From Oscillospiraceae bacterium (GTDB taxonomy: Bacteria; Bacillota; Clostridia; Christensenellales; Aristaeellaceae), in the NCBI GenBank assembly GCA_031266295.1, contig JAISBH010000228.1, positions 1-10,930 on the forward strand: a DNA stretch of 10,930 nucleotides. The letters run 5' to 3'. Below the pieces are notes generated by a model, which was given only the letters and a program-made list of their open reading frames with translations, did no database searches and had not been told where the DNA came from. The position numbers and the translations under genes are program-made. Every line of letters begins with the position of its first letter. Position 1 is the stretch's first letter. Of the stretch, positions 1 to 7,048 are shown one piece after another.

Positions 1-122
1 CCAAAACTTCATTCGGTCAATGCCACAGAAAACCAAACCCTCCGTCAAAAAACACATGCTCCGAGCGCTCATCAGCAACGACACCCTCTGCGCTATCCTT
101 GTCTCCGGTTCGTAATATCCTG

Positions 123-158
123 TGAAATGACCGTGGAGGGTGGCTGGCGGTCATTTCA
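123..158. repeat. Perfect 11-bp inverted repeat (hairpin)
   Basis: TGAAATGACCG at 123-133 is the exact reverse complement of CGGTCATTTCA at 148-158, with a 14-nt G-rich loop between them. No T-run follows on either strand, so it is not a standard intrinsic terminator. It sits just upstream of the surviving part of the VOC remnant and may mark the junction where the rest of that gene was lost, but no flanking target duplication was recognised. Confidence 0.6.
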
Positions 159-161
159 TAG

Positions 162-365
162 GGAAAGGATCGGAGTACCGATTGCGCTGTCGTGATGCTC
201 GTCACTTTCAACAGTGTGGACGATTTGCTAGCCTGTTACGAAATGATGAAAGACGGCAGTATTACGGTTGATTCGTTCAAGAGTGCGTCCTGCGCCGAGC
301 TCGGCGGTCAGTTTATCGACAGGTTAGGGGTGCGATGGGCGTTTATGGTGGAGACGGAGGCATGA
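162..365 (+). pseudogene. VOC / PhnB-like protein, C-terminal remnant
   Basis: This frame is open from just after a TAG at 159-161 to the TGA at 363-365. From the ATG at 195 it encodes 56 residues, including VTFNSVDDLLACYEMMKDG and a closing GGQFIDRLGVRWAFMV. This pattern is typical of the last half of PhnB-like proteins in the vicinal oxygen chelate (glyoxalase/bleomycin-resistance) superfamily, where a V-T-F-N strand and helix precede a final D-R-F/L-G-V-x-W strand. Whole family members are about 130-150 residues. The N-terminal half is missing: no matching frame is seen upstream, where a hairpin and unrelated sequence lie instead. The ATG at 195 has no convincing ribosome-binding site. It is probably a decayed gene fragment. 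The family call rests on pattern recognition, without a database search. Confidence 0.6.
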
Positions 366-384
366 TGAACAGCCAAGCAATCAC

Positions 385-429
385 CGCACTGCGCCTAACA
401 TCATCAGCAAAGCACAGCAACGCAGTGCG
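385..429. repeat. 9-bp inverted repeat
   Basis: CGCACTGCG at 385-393 is the reverse complement of CGCAGTGCG at 421-429, with a 27-nt loop. Its right arm shares bases 427-429 with the next, longer hairpin, so the two RNA folds would compete for those bases. Confidence 0.5.
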
Positions 430-479
430 CCGGAGATTTCGCTTGCGGCCATTCGCCGCGTCGCTAAATCTTCCGGCGC
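427..479. repeat. Long two-part hairpin after the operon
   Basis: GCGCCGGAGATTT (427-439) pairs with AAATCTTCCGGCGC (466-479) over 13 bp with a one-base bulge. Inside it a second stem, GCGGC (445-449) with GCCGC (455-459), closes on a 5-nt loop. On the minus strand it begins about 60 nt after the stop of the last operon gene. No U-run follows, so it is a poor intrinsic terminator. It could be an RNA 3'-end stabiliser, a Rho-linked structure or a REP-like repeat unit. Confidence 0.55.
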
Positions 480-539
480 GTTAAGGGATCAGCCGCCCGA
501 CCTCAATTCAAACCAAAGAGGGGGCGTCGCATCTCCAAA

Positions 540-2117
540 TCAATCCGAAGCGGCCAGTATGCCGTCGATCCACGCGAACGCTTCCGGCACGTCATAATCG
601 CCCATGTGAGGCGTATCGTACACCAACGCATAGTTGACGTCCTGAACGGACGCGTCGCTCATCAGCTTGTAATATAGGCTGATGGAGATATTGAACGATG
701 TATCGCGGTCGCGCCCGCCATGGCGCACATACCAATACGGCGCGGCGTCGACTTCCGTGCCGATGTATTCCAGCGGGTTGATTAACCTCAATTGATCGGA
801 GACGCCGCCGCTTTGCGCGGCGGCCCAAGCATCGCTTTCGCCGAAACCGGCCAGAGAGAACGCGGAGGCGATTTCCGTCGGCGCGCCGAACAGGCTTTGC
901 TCGCCGTCGGGATTATCGAACGCGGGGCTGTCCTTCAACGCTGTTTGAGACGCGACGTACGCCTTGTACGCCTCAAAGTCGGCGATGACCGCTTTCCCGT
1001 CCGCAATCGTCACGCCGCGATCCGCCCATACGGCGGAATCAACCAGGACGCCCGTCGCCAGCGCCGTGTCCAAACCCTTTTCCAGCCAGCGGATGATGGT
1101 CGATTCCATCGTATCCGCCGTGAGCGCGGAACCGTCCTCCAGCGTCAGACCCAATCCCGCTAGGTATTCGGGATACGCCGCCGCCAGCGATTCGGATGCG
1201 CTCTTCGCTGCGTCGCTCATTTCATCCCAAGTTTTATTGGCTCCGGCGGGCGCGAATGGATTGCCGCCGCTGGTCGTGTACGCGCCCGCTTTGCGGGTGC
1301 TTGCGTACAGCCATTCATAGGCCATGTCCGCGTTGCCGAGATCCGTAATCGGGCAATATCCCGTCAGTGCGAATATATCGTCGCGGATCGTCGATACGCC
1401 GTTTTCCACGCCCGCCGCGCCAATCTCTTCGAGATAAGGATAGTAGTCGGGGCTGTTGCCCGACGCGCCGAGTATCGTTACAAGTCCGCCGCCGCCGCTT
1501 GTGCCGTCGGCGATGATGCGTTCTGCGTCGCCGGGCAGAACCGCGTCATTGTACCGCAGCCAGCGCACCGCCGCCTTCACATCCACCGCCACGGCGGGCG
1601 CTTTCCCGACAAACACGCCGTCCGTCGACGTCAGTCCGCGACCACGCGTGCCCAGGTTAACGACAATGAAGCCCCGCGCCAGCGCCGCGCCGACGTTGGA
1701 CGCGCCCCCGCCCATCTCCCCGGCTTCCGCGCCGTCGAACACCGCGCCGTCGTTTAGCAAGGGTGAATTCGCCGTACTGAACCACCCCGCGTTGCCCGTG
1801 ACGACGTATATCGGGGCGGTTTGGCTGTCCATTGAATCCTCTGGAATATAGATTGACAGGCTTTGATACGCCAGGGGATTCGTCGGGGGAGGTCCGAACA
1901 AACCCGGTTCCAGTTTCATTTCGATAGGCTTCGCGACATACGGTATGGCTTCGTACGCCAGCACTTCGATGGGCGTTCCGTCTACCGTAACATGGAGCGT
2001 CGCGGATTCGAGCGAGGGATCGAACGCCAGCGGGTCGTCCGCCGCCAGCACGGCCGGCGCGGCGATCACACCCAAAACCAAGGGCAGGCAGAGCAGGACG
2101 GCAATCGGTTTTCGCAT
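540..2117 (-). CDS. Secreted subtype-B tannase-like esterase
   Basis: This 525-residue protein is an alpha/beta-hydrolase of the bacterial tannase (subtype B) type, predicted to hydrolyse ester bonds of galloyl or related phenolic esters outside the membrane. Residues 1-25 form a signal peptide (positive MRKP start, hydrophobic core, VLA-A cleavage). The nucleophile elbow is GTSGGGG with Ser207. Asp470 in RHGGRDRDTS and His504 in PHMGDYD complete the triad. Lys395, Glu406 and Asp472 match the galloyl-contact trio known from the L. plantarum enzyme. The elbow has Gly where the family usually has Ala after Ser. Mature protein keeps only one cysteine (Cys255). The ATG at 2117 is preceded by AAGGAGG six bases away. 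It is the last gene of the operon, 32 nt after DUF554. The family assignment is firm; the substrate is inferred, and feruloyl or another acyl ester remains possible. Confidence 0.85.
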   Translation of the reverse strand: MRKPIAVLLCLPLVLGVIAAPAVLAADDPLAFDPSLESATLHVTVDGTPIEVLAYEAIPYVAKPIEMKLEPGLFGPPPTNPLAYQSLSIYIPEDSMDSQTAPIYVVTGNAGWFSTANSPLLNDGAVFDGAEAGEMGGGASNVGAALARGFIVVNLGTRGRGLTSTDGVFVGKAPAVAVDVKAAVRWLRYNDAVLPGDAERIIADGTSGGGGLVTILGASGNSPDYYPYLEEIGAAGVENGVSTIRDDIFALTGYCPITDLGNADMAYEWLYASTRKAGAYTTSGGNPFAPAGANKTWDEMSDAAKSASESLAAAYPEYLAGLGLTLEDGSALTADTMESTIIRWLEKGLDTALATGVLVDSAVWADRGVTIADGKAVIADFEAYKAYVASQTALKDSPAFDNPDGEQSLFGAPTEIASAFSLAGFGESDAWAAAQSGGVSDQLRLINPLEYIGTEVDAAPYWYVRHGGRDRDTSFNISISLYYKLMSDASVQDVNYALVYDTPHMGDYDVPEAFAWIDGILAASD

Positions 2118-2123
2118 GGGGAT

Positions 2124-2130
2124 CCTCCTT
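2124..2130 (-). promoter_or_regulatory. Strong RBS of the secreted esterase
   Basis: The minus strand reads AAGGAGG at 2130-2124, six bases before the ATG. It is a near-perfect Shine-Dalgarno site and fixes the start that includes the signal peptide. Confidence 0.8.
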
Positions 2131-2149
2131 TATATTGTTATAAACGCTG

Positions 2150-2857
2150 TCACCCGAACAGCAGGCCAAACAGAATCGTCAGCGGAAACACGAAGATGAA
2201 CGCGGGTAGGAAGTTGATCGTCCTGAATTTCTTGACGTCCAGCAGGGTCAGCCCAATGGCAAGGTCGATCAGCCCGCCGACGGCGTTGAAGTTCATGATC
2301 TGTTGCTGGGAGATGACGGGGTAGATCCATCTCGCCAAAAGAAACAGCGTCATGTACACACAGAACTGGGCGACGCCGATGAGTGAGACGGCCTTCCCCA
2401 AACTCGCGGCAAACACTAGCGCCGTGAAGAAGTCAAGCGCCGCTTTCGCTACGAGTATGGACGGATCGCCCTCGAAACCTTCCTTGAGTATGCCGAACAC
2501 GCCCGTGCCGCTCACGACAAACAGTGTGACCAGCACGCAGAAACGGGACGTCCAATCGCCGCCGCGTTCGGGCGAACCCGCCGCCCCACCGTGTTTCAGC
2601 AGCGTATGGACGGCCTTTCGCACAAGATTGTCCAACCCCATCGATTCCCCGGCGATCGTCCCCAGTATAAGCGAGAGGATCACCGCCGTGAGGTTTTGCA
2701 GCTTGACGATGTTTACAATCGCGATCACGAGCGCGCAAAGCCCCATCAGGCTTTCGAGCAGCCGCTTTTTTCCCTCCGATAACCGGTTGCCTAGCGCCGC
2801 CCCCGCCAGGCCGCCCAGCGCGAGCGCGCCGGAATTGACGATGGCCCCGATTGGCAT
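2150..2857 (-). CDS. DUF554 family membrane protein (YdfK/YqgA-like)
   Basis: This is a 235-residue polytopic inner-membrane protein of the DUF554 family, whose members include E. coli YqgA and B. subtilis YdfK. The N-terminus MPIGAIVNSGALALGGLAGAA and a following LILGTIAGE segment (about 64-71) are characteristic. Hydrophobic stretches near 2-22, 37-52, 57-74, 104-125, 137-156, 159-180, 190-207 and 213-234 suggest seven or eight membrane spans, with a soluble loop around 85-103. The length matches the family. The biochemical role of DUF554 is not established; a transport role is often guessed. It lies between two tannase-like genes on the same strand, which hints at movement of a substrate or product of ester cleavage. 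The ATG at 2857 follows AGAAGG six bases upstream. Family confidence is high; function is unknown. Confidence 0.85.
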   Translation of the reverse strand: MPIGAIVNSGALALGGLAGAALGNRLSEGKKRLLESLMGLCALVIAIVNIVKLQNLTAVILSLILGTIAGESMGLDNLVRKAVHTLLKHGGAAGSPERGGDWTSRFCVLVTLFVVSGTGVFGILKEGFEGDPSILVAKAALDFFTALVFAASLGKAVSLIGVAQFCVYMTLFLLARWIYPVISQQQIMNFNAVGGLIDLAIGLTLLDVKKFRTINFLPAFIFVFPLTILFGLLFG

Positions 2858-2875
2858 ATACAGCCTTCTTTACAT

Positions 2876-2967
2876 TTCGCGCGTTGCGCGATTTTAAGTT
2901 GTACGCTACGCGGTTTTTCGGTCAGGTGCTATGAGGTTTCCCGGTTACGCGTCACGCGATTTTCCGG
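2876..2967 (-). repeat. Four-copy degenerate 23-bp tandem repeat
   Basis: Read on the minus strand, four consecutive 23-nt units occupy 2967-2945, 2944-2922, 2921-2899 and 2898-2876. Units 1, 2 and 3 begin with CCG, all carry an A-rich block at positions 4-8, and units 1, 3 and 4 share a CGCG-centred core followed by a short CGC/GCG palindrome and end in AA. The unit at 2944-2922 is the most diverged; I aligned about 15 of 24 bases with its neighbour. The first unit overlaps the last codons and stop of the cytoplasmic esterase gene, and the last ends just before the DUF554 ribosome-binding site. Confidence 0.65.
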
Positions 2968-4373
2968 ACGGCGCTTTCCTGCCCGCAAACGCGATCGATC
3001 CATGCAAACAGCGCGTCTAGGTCGTAGTCGCCCGCGTGAGGCACGCCCCACGGCGCGCCGTAATCCACAGAACAACCCTGTTCCAGAAGCTTCAGCACGA
3101 GCATGGACGATATCGCCAGCGACGTGTCGCGGTCGGCTTCGCCGTGGCGGATGCGCCAATGCTTTGCGAGCGTCACGCCTGCCTTGCCGATGTGCGGCAT
3201 GGGGTTCAGCAGCTCGACGATCGACGGGTCGCACATCGCGCCGTTCACTTTGCTATGCAGATACGAGTACAGCGTGAAATGCCTTCCATGGATCTCTTGG
3301 GCGGGGATTGCGTCGACGCCGAACAGATGGTTCTCCGGGCTTTCCAGCGACAAGCCGTCGAAGGCGGGCGCGGTTTTCATGCGGGTGATCGCTCTAGCGT
3401 AAGCCGAAAAATCCATATCGATCGCGCGCGCCGCGCCGTCCATGGCAAGCCAATTCATGCCCGATAGCCCCTCGCCGCAGTCAATCGCCGCCCGCGCGGA
3501 GTCCAGCACGATCGACTTCACATATTCCTTGAACGATCCTTCGCCGTTTCCATCCAGCGTAAGCTGCCGCCCGTCCTTCATGAGATTCTGACTGTTGACA
3601 TACGCAGGGAACAACTTTGCCAGATCGTTCGATACGGCGATCTGTTCCCCCGTCATCTTGCCGTCCTCAGGGGTGAAGGACGGACGCCCGCCTTCGCGCG
3701 GTTTCATCTTCATGCGATGATACTCGTTCACGCCCTGGAACTGCCACTCGTATGCGGCGTCCGCGTTTTCCAGGTTGATGATCGGGCAATAGCAAGACGC
3801 GGCGAATACGTCGTCGCGTTCGTGGGCCGCGCCGATGGGATCGAGATAAGCGTCGTAGCCAGCGTCGTTCCCCGTCGCGCCCATCAGCGCGGACAGAGCG
3901 CCGCCCGCGCTTGTGCCGTTCGTGATGATCCTTTCGGTATCGCCGGGCAGATCCCCCGCGATATGCCGGAGGCAACGCACGGCGGCCTTGTAATCCGCGA
4001 TGCACGCGGGCGCTTTGCCTTGGGGCTGCGATCTGCCGCGAATGGCGGGGCACGCTGTTACATAGCCGTGCTCCAGCGCGCGGAATACTGAATTGGGAAC
4101 GGGCGGCCCGTATACGTTCAAGCCTGGTTCAGCAAGGGGGCCGGGCATGTATCCGCCGACCGTGTTGGGCAGGAAGATCGGCGCGGTGGCCCGCGTGTAA
4201 CCGTTGATCTCGCCGCCGCTCAGGTACGCCTTGGGGGCGAACAGGTTCATGGATTGGAACGCGGGGTTTACAGGGTTATCCGCGTAAACCAGGTTATTGT
4301 AGCACACGCACTCCAGCGATTCATTGCCGGCGTGAAATGTTCTGATATCATAGTCGTTCTTGTCAAACACCAC
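2952..4373 (-). CDS. Cytoplasmic subtype-B tannase-like esterase
   Basis: This 473-residue alpha/beta-hydrolase is close in length and layout to L. plantarum tannase (about 469 residues). The nucleophile elbow is GTSAGGA with Ser155. Asp414 in IRHGEADRDTS and His446 in PHAGDYD are the other triad members, and their spacing of 32 equals that remembered for the L. plantarum triad (419/451). Lys333, Glu347 and Asp416 fall where that enzyme holds the three galloyl hydroxyls, with the same Lys-Glu spacing of 14. There is no signal peptide and the protein has 11 cysteines, so it is probably cytoplasmic. The start is a GTG at 4373, with AGGAGG ten bases upstream inside the end of the permease gene; only 5 nt separate the genes, suggesting translational coupling. 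The C-terminal residues VRKIA lie in a 23-bp repeat unit. Expected role: cleavage of imported galloyl or similar esters. Confidence 0.85.
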   Translation of the reverse strand: MVFDKNDYDIRTFHAGNESLECVCYNNLVYADNPVNPAFQSMNLFAPKAYLSGGEINGYTRATAPIFLPNTVGGYMPGPLAEPGLNVYGPPVPNSVFRALEHGYVTACPAIRGRSQPQGKAPACIADYKAAVRCLRHIAGDLPGDTERIITNGTSAGGALSALMGATGNDAGYDAYLDPIGAAHERDDVFAASCYCPIINLENADAAYEWQFQGVNEYHRMKMKPREGGRPSFTPEDGKMTGEQIAVSNDLAKLFPAYVNSQNLMKDGRQLTLDGNGEGSFKEYVKSIVLDSARAAIDCGEGLSGMNWLAMDGAARAIDMDFSAYARAITRMKTAPAFDGLSLESPENHLFGVDAIPAQEIHGRHFTLYSYLHSKVNGAMCDPSIVELLNPMPHIGKAGVTLAKHWRIRHGEADRDTSLAISSMLVLKLLEQGCSVDYGAPWGVPHAGDYDLDALFAWIDRVCGQESAVRKIA

Positions 4374-4378
4374 GCTTG

Positions 4379-5380
4379 TTACGCCTCCTGCCGCGCCGTC
4401 AGCACGGCTTCTTCCTTGCGTCGATTGTTCATGACGCTGCGCCGCCGCATCTGGAACATATCAAAGCCCAGCACGCACAGCATGATGACGCCCTTGGCGA
4501 TGTACTGAAAGTACGGATTCCATCCCGCTAATTGCATACCGTTGGATATAAGCGCGACCAGCAGAATCCCCGCCACGCAGTTGCTGATCTTCCCTTCCCC
4601 GCCGCGTATGGATACGCCGCCCAGCAGTATGCCCGTCAGGATGTTGATCTCTACGCCTGCGGCGGTGTTCGCCGCCGCCGCGCCCGTGCGGCCTATGAGT
4701 ATGACCGCCGCGACTCCGAGGAAAAACCCCACCAGCGCGCCTATGATGTACTTCATCTTCATCACGTTGATGCCGGCCAGCCGCGCGGCGGTCAGGTTGC
4801 CGCCCATGGAGAACACCTGTCGGCCAAAGTATGTGCGGCTGAGTACGAAACTCATGATTACCACGAAAGCCGCCATTAGGAGCGTGGCATAGGTGAGGCT
4901 GGGATGCAACAGCGTCCCCTGCGCGATGTTTTTGAACGCGATCGGCAGATTGGAAATCGTTTTCGAGTTGGTGATGACGTACGCGAATCCTTGGAACAGC
5001 GTCGCCTCGCCGATGGTGACGAATATGCGCGGTATACCCAGCAACTGCGTCAGGAAGGTGGTCAGCATCGCCAGGGCGACGCTGGTCAATATCGTCACGG
5101 CGACGATCACGGGCACGGGTATGCCGGTGCGCGTCAGCAACATGGCGCACAGTACGCCGCAGATGCTCATGTGGTACCCTACCGACATATCCAAATCGCC
5201 GCCGATCATGATCAGCGCGATGCCGCACATAGCGATGATCGTGTAGGCGTTCTGGTTGAGTATGTTGAGCGCGTTCGTAACGGTTAAGAAGTTGGCGGTC
5301 GTCGCGCTGAAGAGCGCTCCTGCGAAGATCAGCAGAACCAGCGCCAGATTCTTCTGGCAAAAATCGATTGATTTCCTCAT
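4379..5380 (-). CDS. ABC transporter permease, RbsC type (CUT2)
   Basis: This is a 333-residue inner-membrane permease of the ribose/xylose/galactoside class (BPD_transp_2 fold). It shows the family signature GIALIMIGGDLDMSVG at about 53-68 and the cytoplasmic coupling region GGVSIRGGEGKI at about 254-265, surrounded by many hydrophobic spans. It would form the channel with the ATPase encoded just upstream; one permease gene is normal because this class homodimerises. The chosen start is the ATG at 5380, giving MRKSIDFCQKNLALVLL, with AAGGG nine bases upstream. An upstream TTG at 5488 in the same frame would add 36 residues of non-membrane sequence and is less likely. The 104 nt between ATPase stop and this start hold no recognisable gene. 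The sugar specificity cannot be read from the sequence. Confidence 0.88.
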   Translation of the reverse strand: MRKSIDFCQKNLALVLLIFAGALFSATTANFLTVTNALNILNQNAYTIIAMCGIALIMIGGDLDMSVGYHMSICGVLCAMLLTRTGIPVPVIVAVTILTSVALAMLTTFLTQLLGIPRIFVTIGEATLFQGFAYVITNSKTISNLPIAFKNIAQGTLLHPSLTYATLLMAAFVVIMSFVLSRTYFGRQVFSMGGNLTAARLAGINVMKMKYIIGALVGFFLGVAAVILIGRTGAAAANTAAGVEINILTGILLGGVSIRGGEGKISNCVAGILLVALISNGMQLAGWNPYFQYIAKGVIMLCVLGFDMFQMRRRSVMNNRRKEEAVLTARQEA

Positions 5381-5484
5381 AAAGATCATCCCTTCGACTG
5401 CGTGGAATGACGCCCCCCGCCCAGATTGAATGATGTTGAATGGTTTTAATCGGAGTTCCGTCCCGCGCCCACAGTAATATTCAT

Positions 5485-6969
5485 TCAAACGGAATAGCCC
5501 GACGCCAGTTCGAGTATGCGGTCCTGGCTGAACGCTTCGCGCGCCAGCTCGCCCGTCTTGCGCCCTTCATACATCACTGCGATGCGATCCGACATGCCCA
5601 GCAGCTCCTCCATGTCGGAGGTGATCATGATGATGGCGTTGCCGGTTTCCGCCAAGCGGTTCATCAGGCGGTATATCTCCTGCTTCGCCCCAACGTCTAT
5701 ACCTCGCGTGGGCTCGTCGAATATCAAAATATCCGCCTCGGCGGCCAGCGCGCGCGCCACGACGACCTTCTGCTGATTGCCGCCTGAAAGGTTGCGCACC
5801 ACCTGCCGCGTGGACGGCGTCTTGATCCGCAGCGCGTCCACGTATTGATCGGTGAGCGCTTCCACTTTCTTCTGGTTGACGACGCCGAATCGCGACAGTC
5901 GCTTGAAACTCATGCTGGGTATGTTCCAGTCGACGGCGAAGTCCATGAACAAACCTTCCGACTTGCGATCCTCGGGGATCAAACCGACGCCGATGTTCAG
6001 CGCGTCCGATACACAGCCGAACCGCCGCGACTTGCCCTTCGCGCGGATCTCGCCGGAAACGGGTTTCACGTCGCCGCATATCATCTTCGCCAGCTCCGTG
6101 CGTCCCGCGCCGACAAGCCCGGCCAAGCCGAGCACCTCGCCCTTTCGAACCGTCAGATCCATATCAAAATCGCCGTTCCCGGTGAGGGATATCACCTCAA
6201 GCGCAATCTCACCCATTCTGGAGCGGCGTTCGGGGAATGTTTCGCTTAACTCCCGCCCCACCATGTGTCGTATCAAGCCGCGCCGGTCGATGTCGCGCAG
6301 ACGCTCGGTCGTGATGTACCGCCCGTCGCGCAGTATCGACACGCGGTCGCACAGCGAGAACACCTCGTCGATGCGGTGGCTGATATACACGACGGTGACG
6401 CCCTTGTCTCGCAGTTCCCGGACGATGCGGAACATGTTCTCCACCTCGGCGACGGCGATGGCCGCCGACGGTTCGTCCATGATCAGCACCTTGCAGTTAT
6501 CGACGATGGCCTTTCCAATCTCCACCAATTGCTGCTGGGATGTGGACAGCTCGAACACCAGCGTCTCCGGCTTTATGTTCGACCCGAGATCGCGCATGAC
6601 CTGGGCGGCGCGGCGGCGCATCTCCTTGAAATCCGGGCCGATAAAGCTGCCGCCCACCTTTTTTCCAATGAAGAGGTTTTCCGCGACGGAAAGCGACGGC
6701 ACGAGGTTCAATTCCTGGTAGATCACGCTGACGCCCGCGCGTTTGGCGTCCAGCGGCGTCATGCCGCGATGCGATTCCCCTTCGATGATGATTTCGCCGC
6801 CGTCCGATGCTTCCGCGCCAGCGATGATCTTGATGAGCGTGGACTTGCCTGCGCCGTTTTCGCCCATCAGGGCGTGTATCTCGCCTTTTTCAAAGGAGAT
6901 CGATACGTCGTCCAGCGCGGTCACGCCCGGATAACGCTTTGTGACGCGACTTACTTCCAATATGGGCAT
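5485..6969 (-). CDS. Sugar ABC transporter ATPase, RbsA/MglA type
   Basis: This 494-residue protein holds two fused nucleotide-binding domains, the mark of carbohydrate-uptake-2 ATPases. The first has Walker A GENGAGKST (36-44), a degenerate signature LSTSQQQ (141-147) and Walker B VLIMDEPS with Asp165/Glu166. The second has a degenerate Walker A GLVGAGRTE, where the lysine is Arg290, a canonical signature LSGGNQQ (394-400) and Walker B ILIFDEPTRGID with Asp418/Glu419. A degenerate second P-loop is normal for this family. It powers import through the RbsC-type permease. The ATG at 6969 has a modest GGGGTGA upstream. It is 79 nt downstream of the binding-protein gene, separated by a hairpin. 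Substrate is unknown; ribose-, galactose- or AI-2-type ATPases all look alike here. Confidence 0.92.
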   Translation of the reverse strand: MPILEVSRVTKRYPGVTALDDVSISFEKGEIHALMGENGAGKSTLIKIIAGAEASDGGEIIIEGESHRGMTPLDAKRAGVSVIYQELNLVPSLSVAENLFIGKKVGGSFIGPDFKEMRRRAAQVMRDLGSNIKPETLVFELSTSQQQLVEIGKAIVDNCKVLIMDEPSAAIAVAEVENMFRIVRELRDKGVTVVYISHRIDEVFSLCDRVSILRDGRYITTERLRDIDRRGLIRHMVGRELSETFPERRSRMGEIALEVISLTGNGDFDMDLTVRKGEVLGLAGLVGAGRTELAKMICGDVKPVSGEIRAKGKSRRFGCVSDALNIGVGLIPEDRKSEGLFMDFAVDWNIPSMSFKRLSRFGVVNQKKVEALTDQYVDALRIKTPSTRQVVRNLSGGNQQKVVVARALAAEADILIFDEPTRGIDVGAKQEIYRLMNRLAETGNAIIMITSDMEELLGMSDRIAVMYEGRKTGELAREAFSQDRILELASGYSV

Positions 6970-7002
6970 ACGGTCACCCCATTACGATCATTCCGTTATT
7001 AT

Positions 7003-7032
7003 AGAAAAGGGAGCTTTTTGAGGCTCCCCTTT
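7003..7032 (-). terminator. Hairpin with U-rich tail after binding-protein gene
   Basis: On the minus strand AAAGGGGAGC (7032-7023) pairs with GCTCCCTTT (7014-7006), nine pairs with one bulged base and an 8-nt loop, followed by TTTTCT. It begins 16 nt after the binding-protein stop and lies before the ATPase gene. Such a leaky terminator or 3'-end stabiliser would make more binding protein than membrane components, a common arrangement in ABC operons. It could also stop transcription outright if the ATPase had its own promoter, which I do not see. Confidence 0.6.
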
Positions 7033-7048
7033 ATGCCGCGCGGGCGTA

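Larger units (their letters stand above)
366..539. other. Non-coding region downstream of the operon
   Basis: No gene is supported here. A 39-codon frame from the ATG at 365 to the TAA at 482-484 has no ribosome-binding site and no recognisable sequence. The stretch is dominated by two inverted repeats (385-429 and 427-479). It lies 3' of the last gene of the minus-strand operon, so its structures may form the end of that transcript. Confidence 0.5.

Noticed and set aside
17..211. 64-codon minus-strand frame, and a 19-codon frame running off the left edge from 57 that contains a GID motif recalling transposase N-termini
   Set aside because: The first has no ribosome-binding site and overlaps the VOC remnant; the second is far too short to support an IS110-type call and lacks the residues that normally follow GID.
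2876..2967. CRISPR array
   Set aside because: The 23-bp units abut without unique spacers and are degenerate, and no cas gene is present.
5381..5488. Permease start at a TTG at 5488 overlapping the ATPase stop
   Set aside because: It adds 36 residues unlike the family; the ATG at 5380 has a spaced AAGGG and gives the usual length.
5852..6721. Long plus-strand frame of 289 codons, with similar ones at 6265-7098 and 7376-8209
   Set aside because: They are antisense to clear ATPase and binding-protein genes, are rich in Arg/Ser or His/Arg as expected of shadow frames at this GC content, and match no family pattern.
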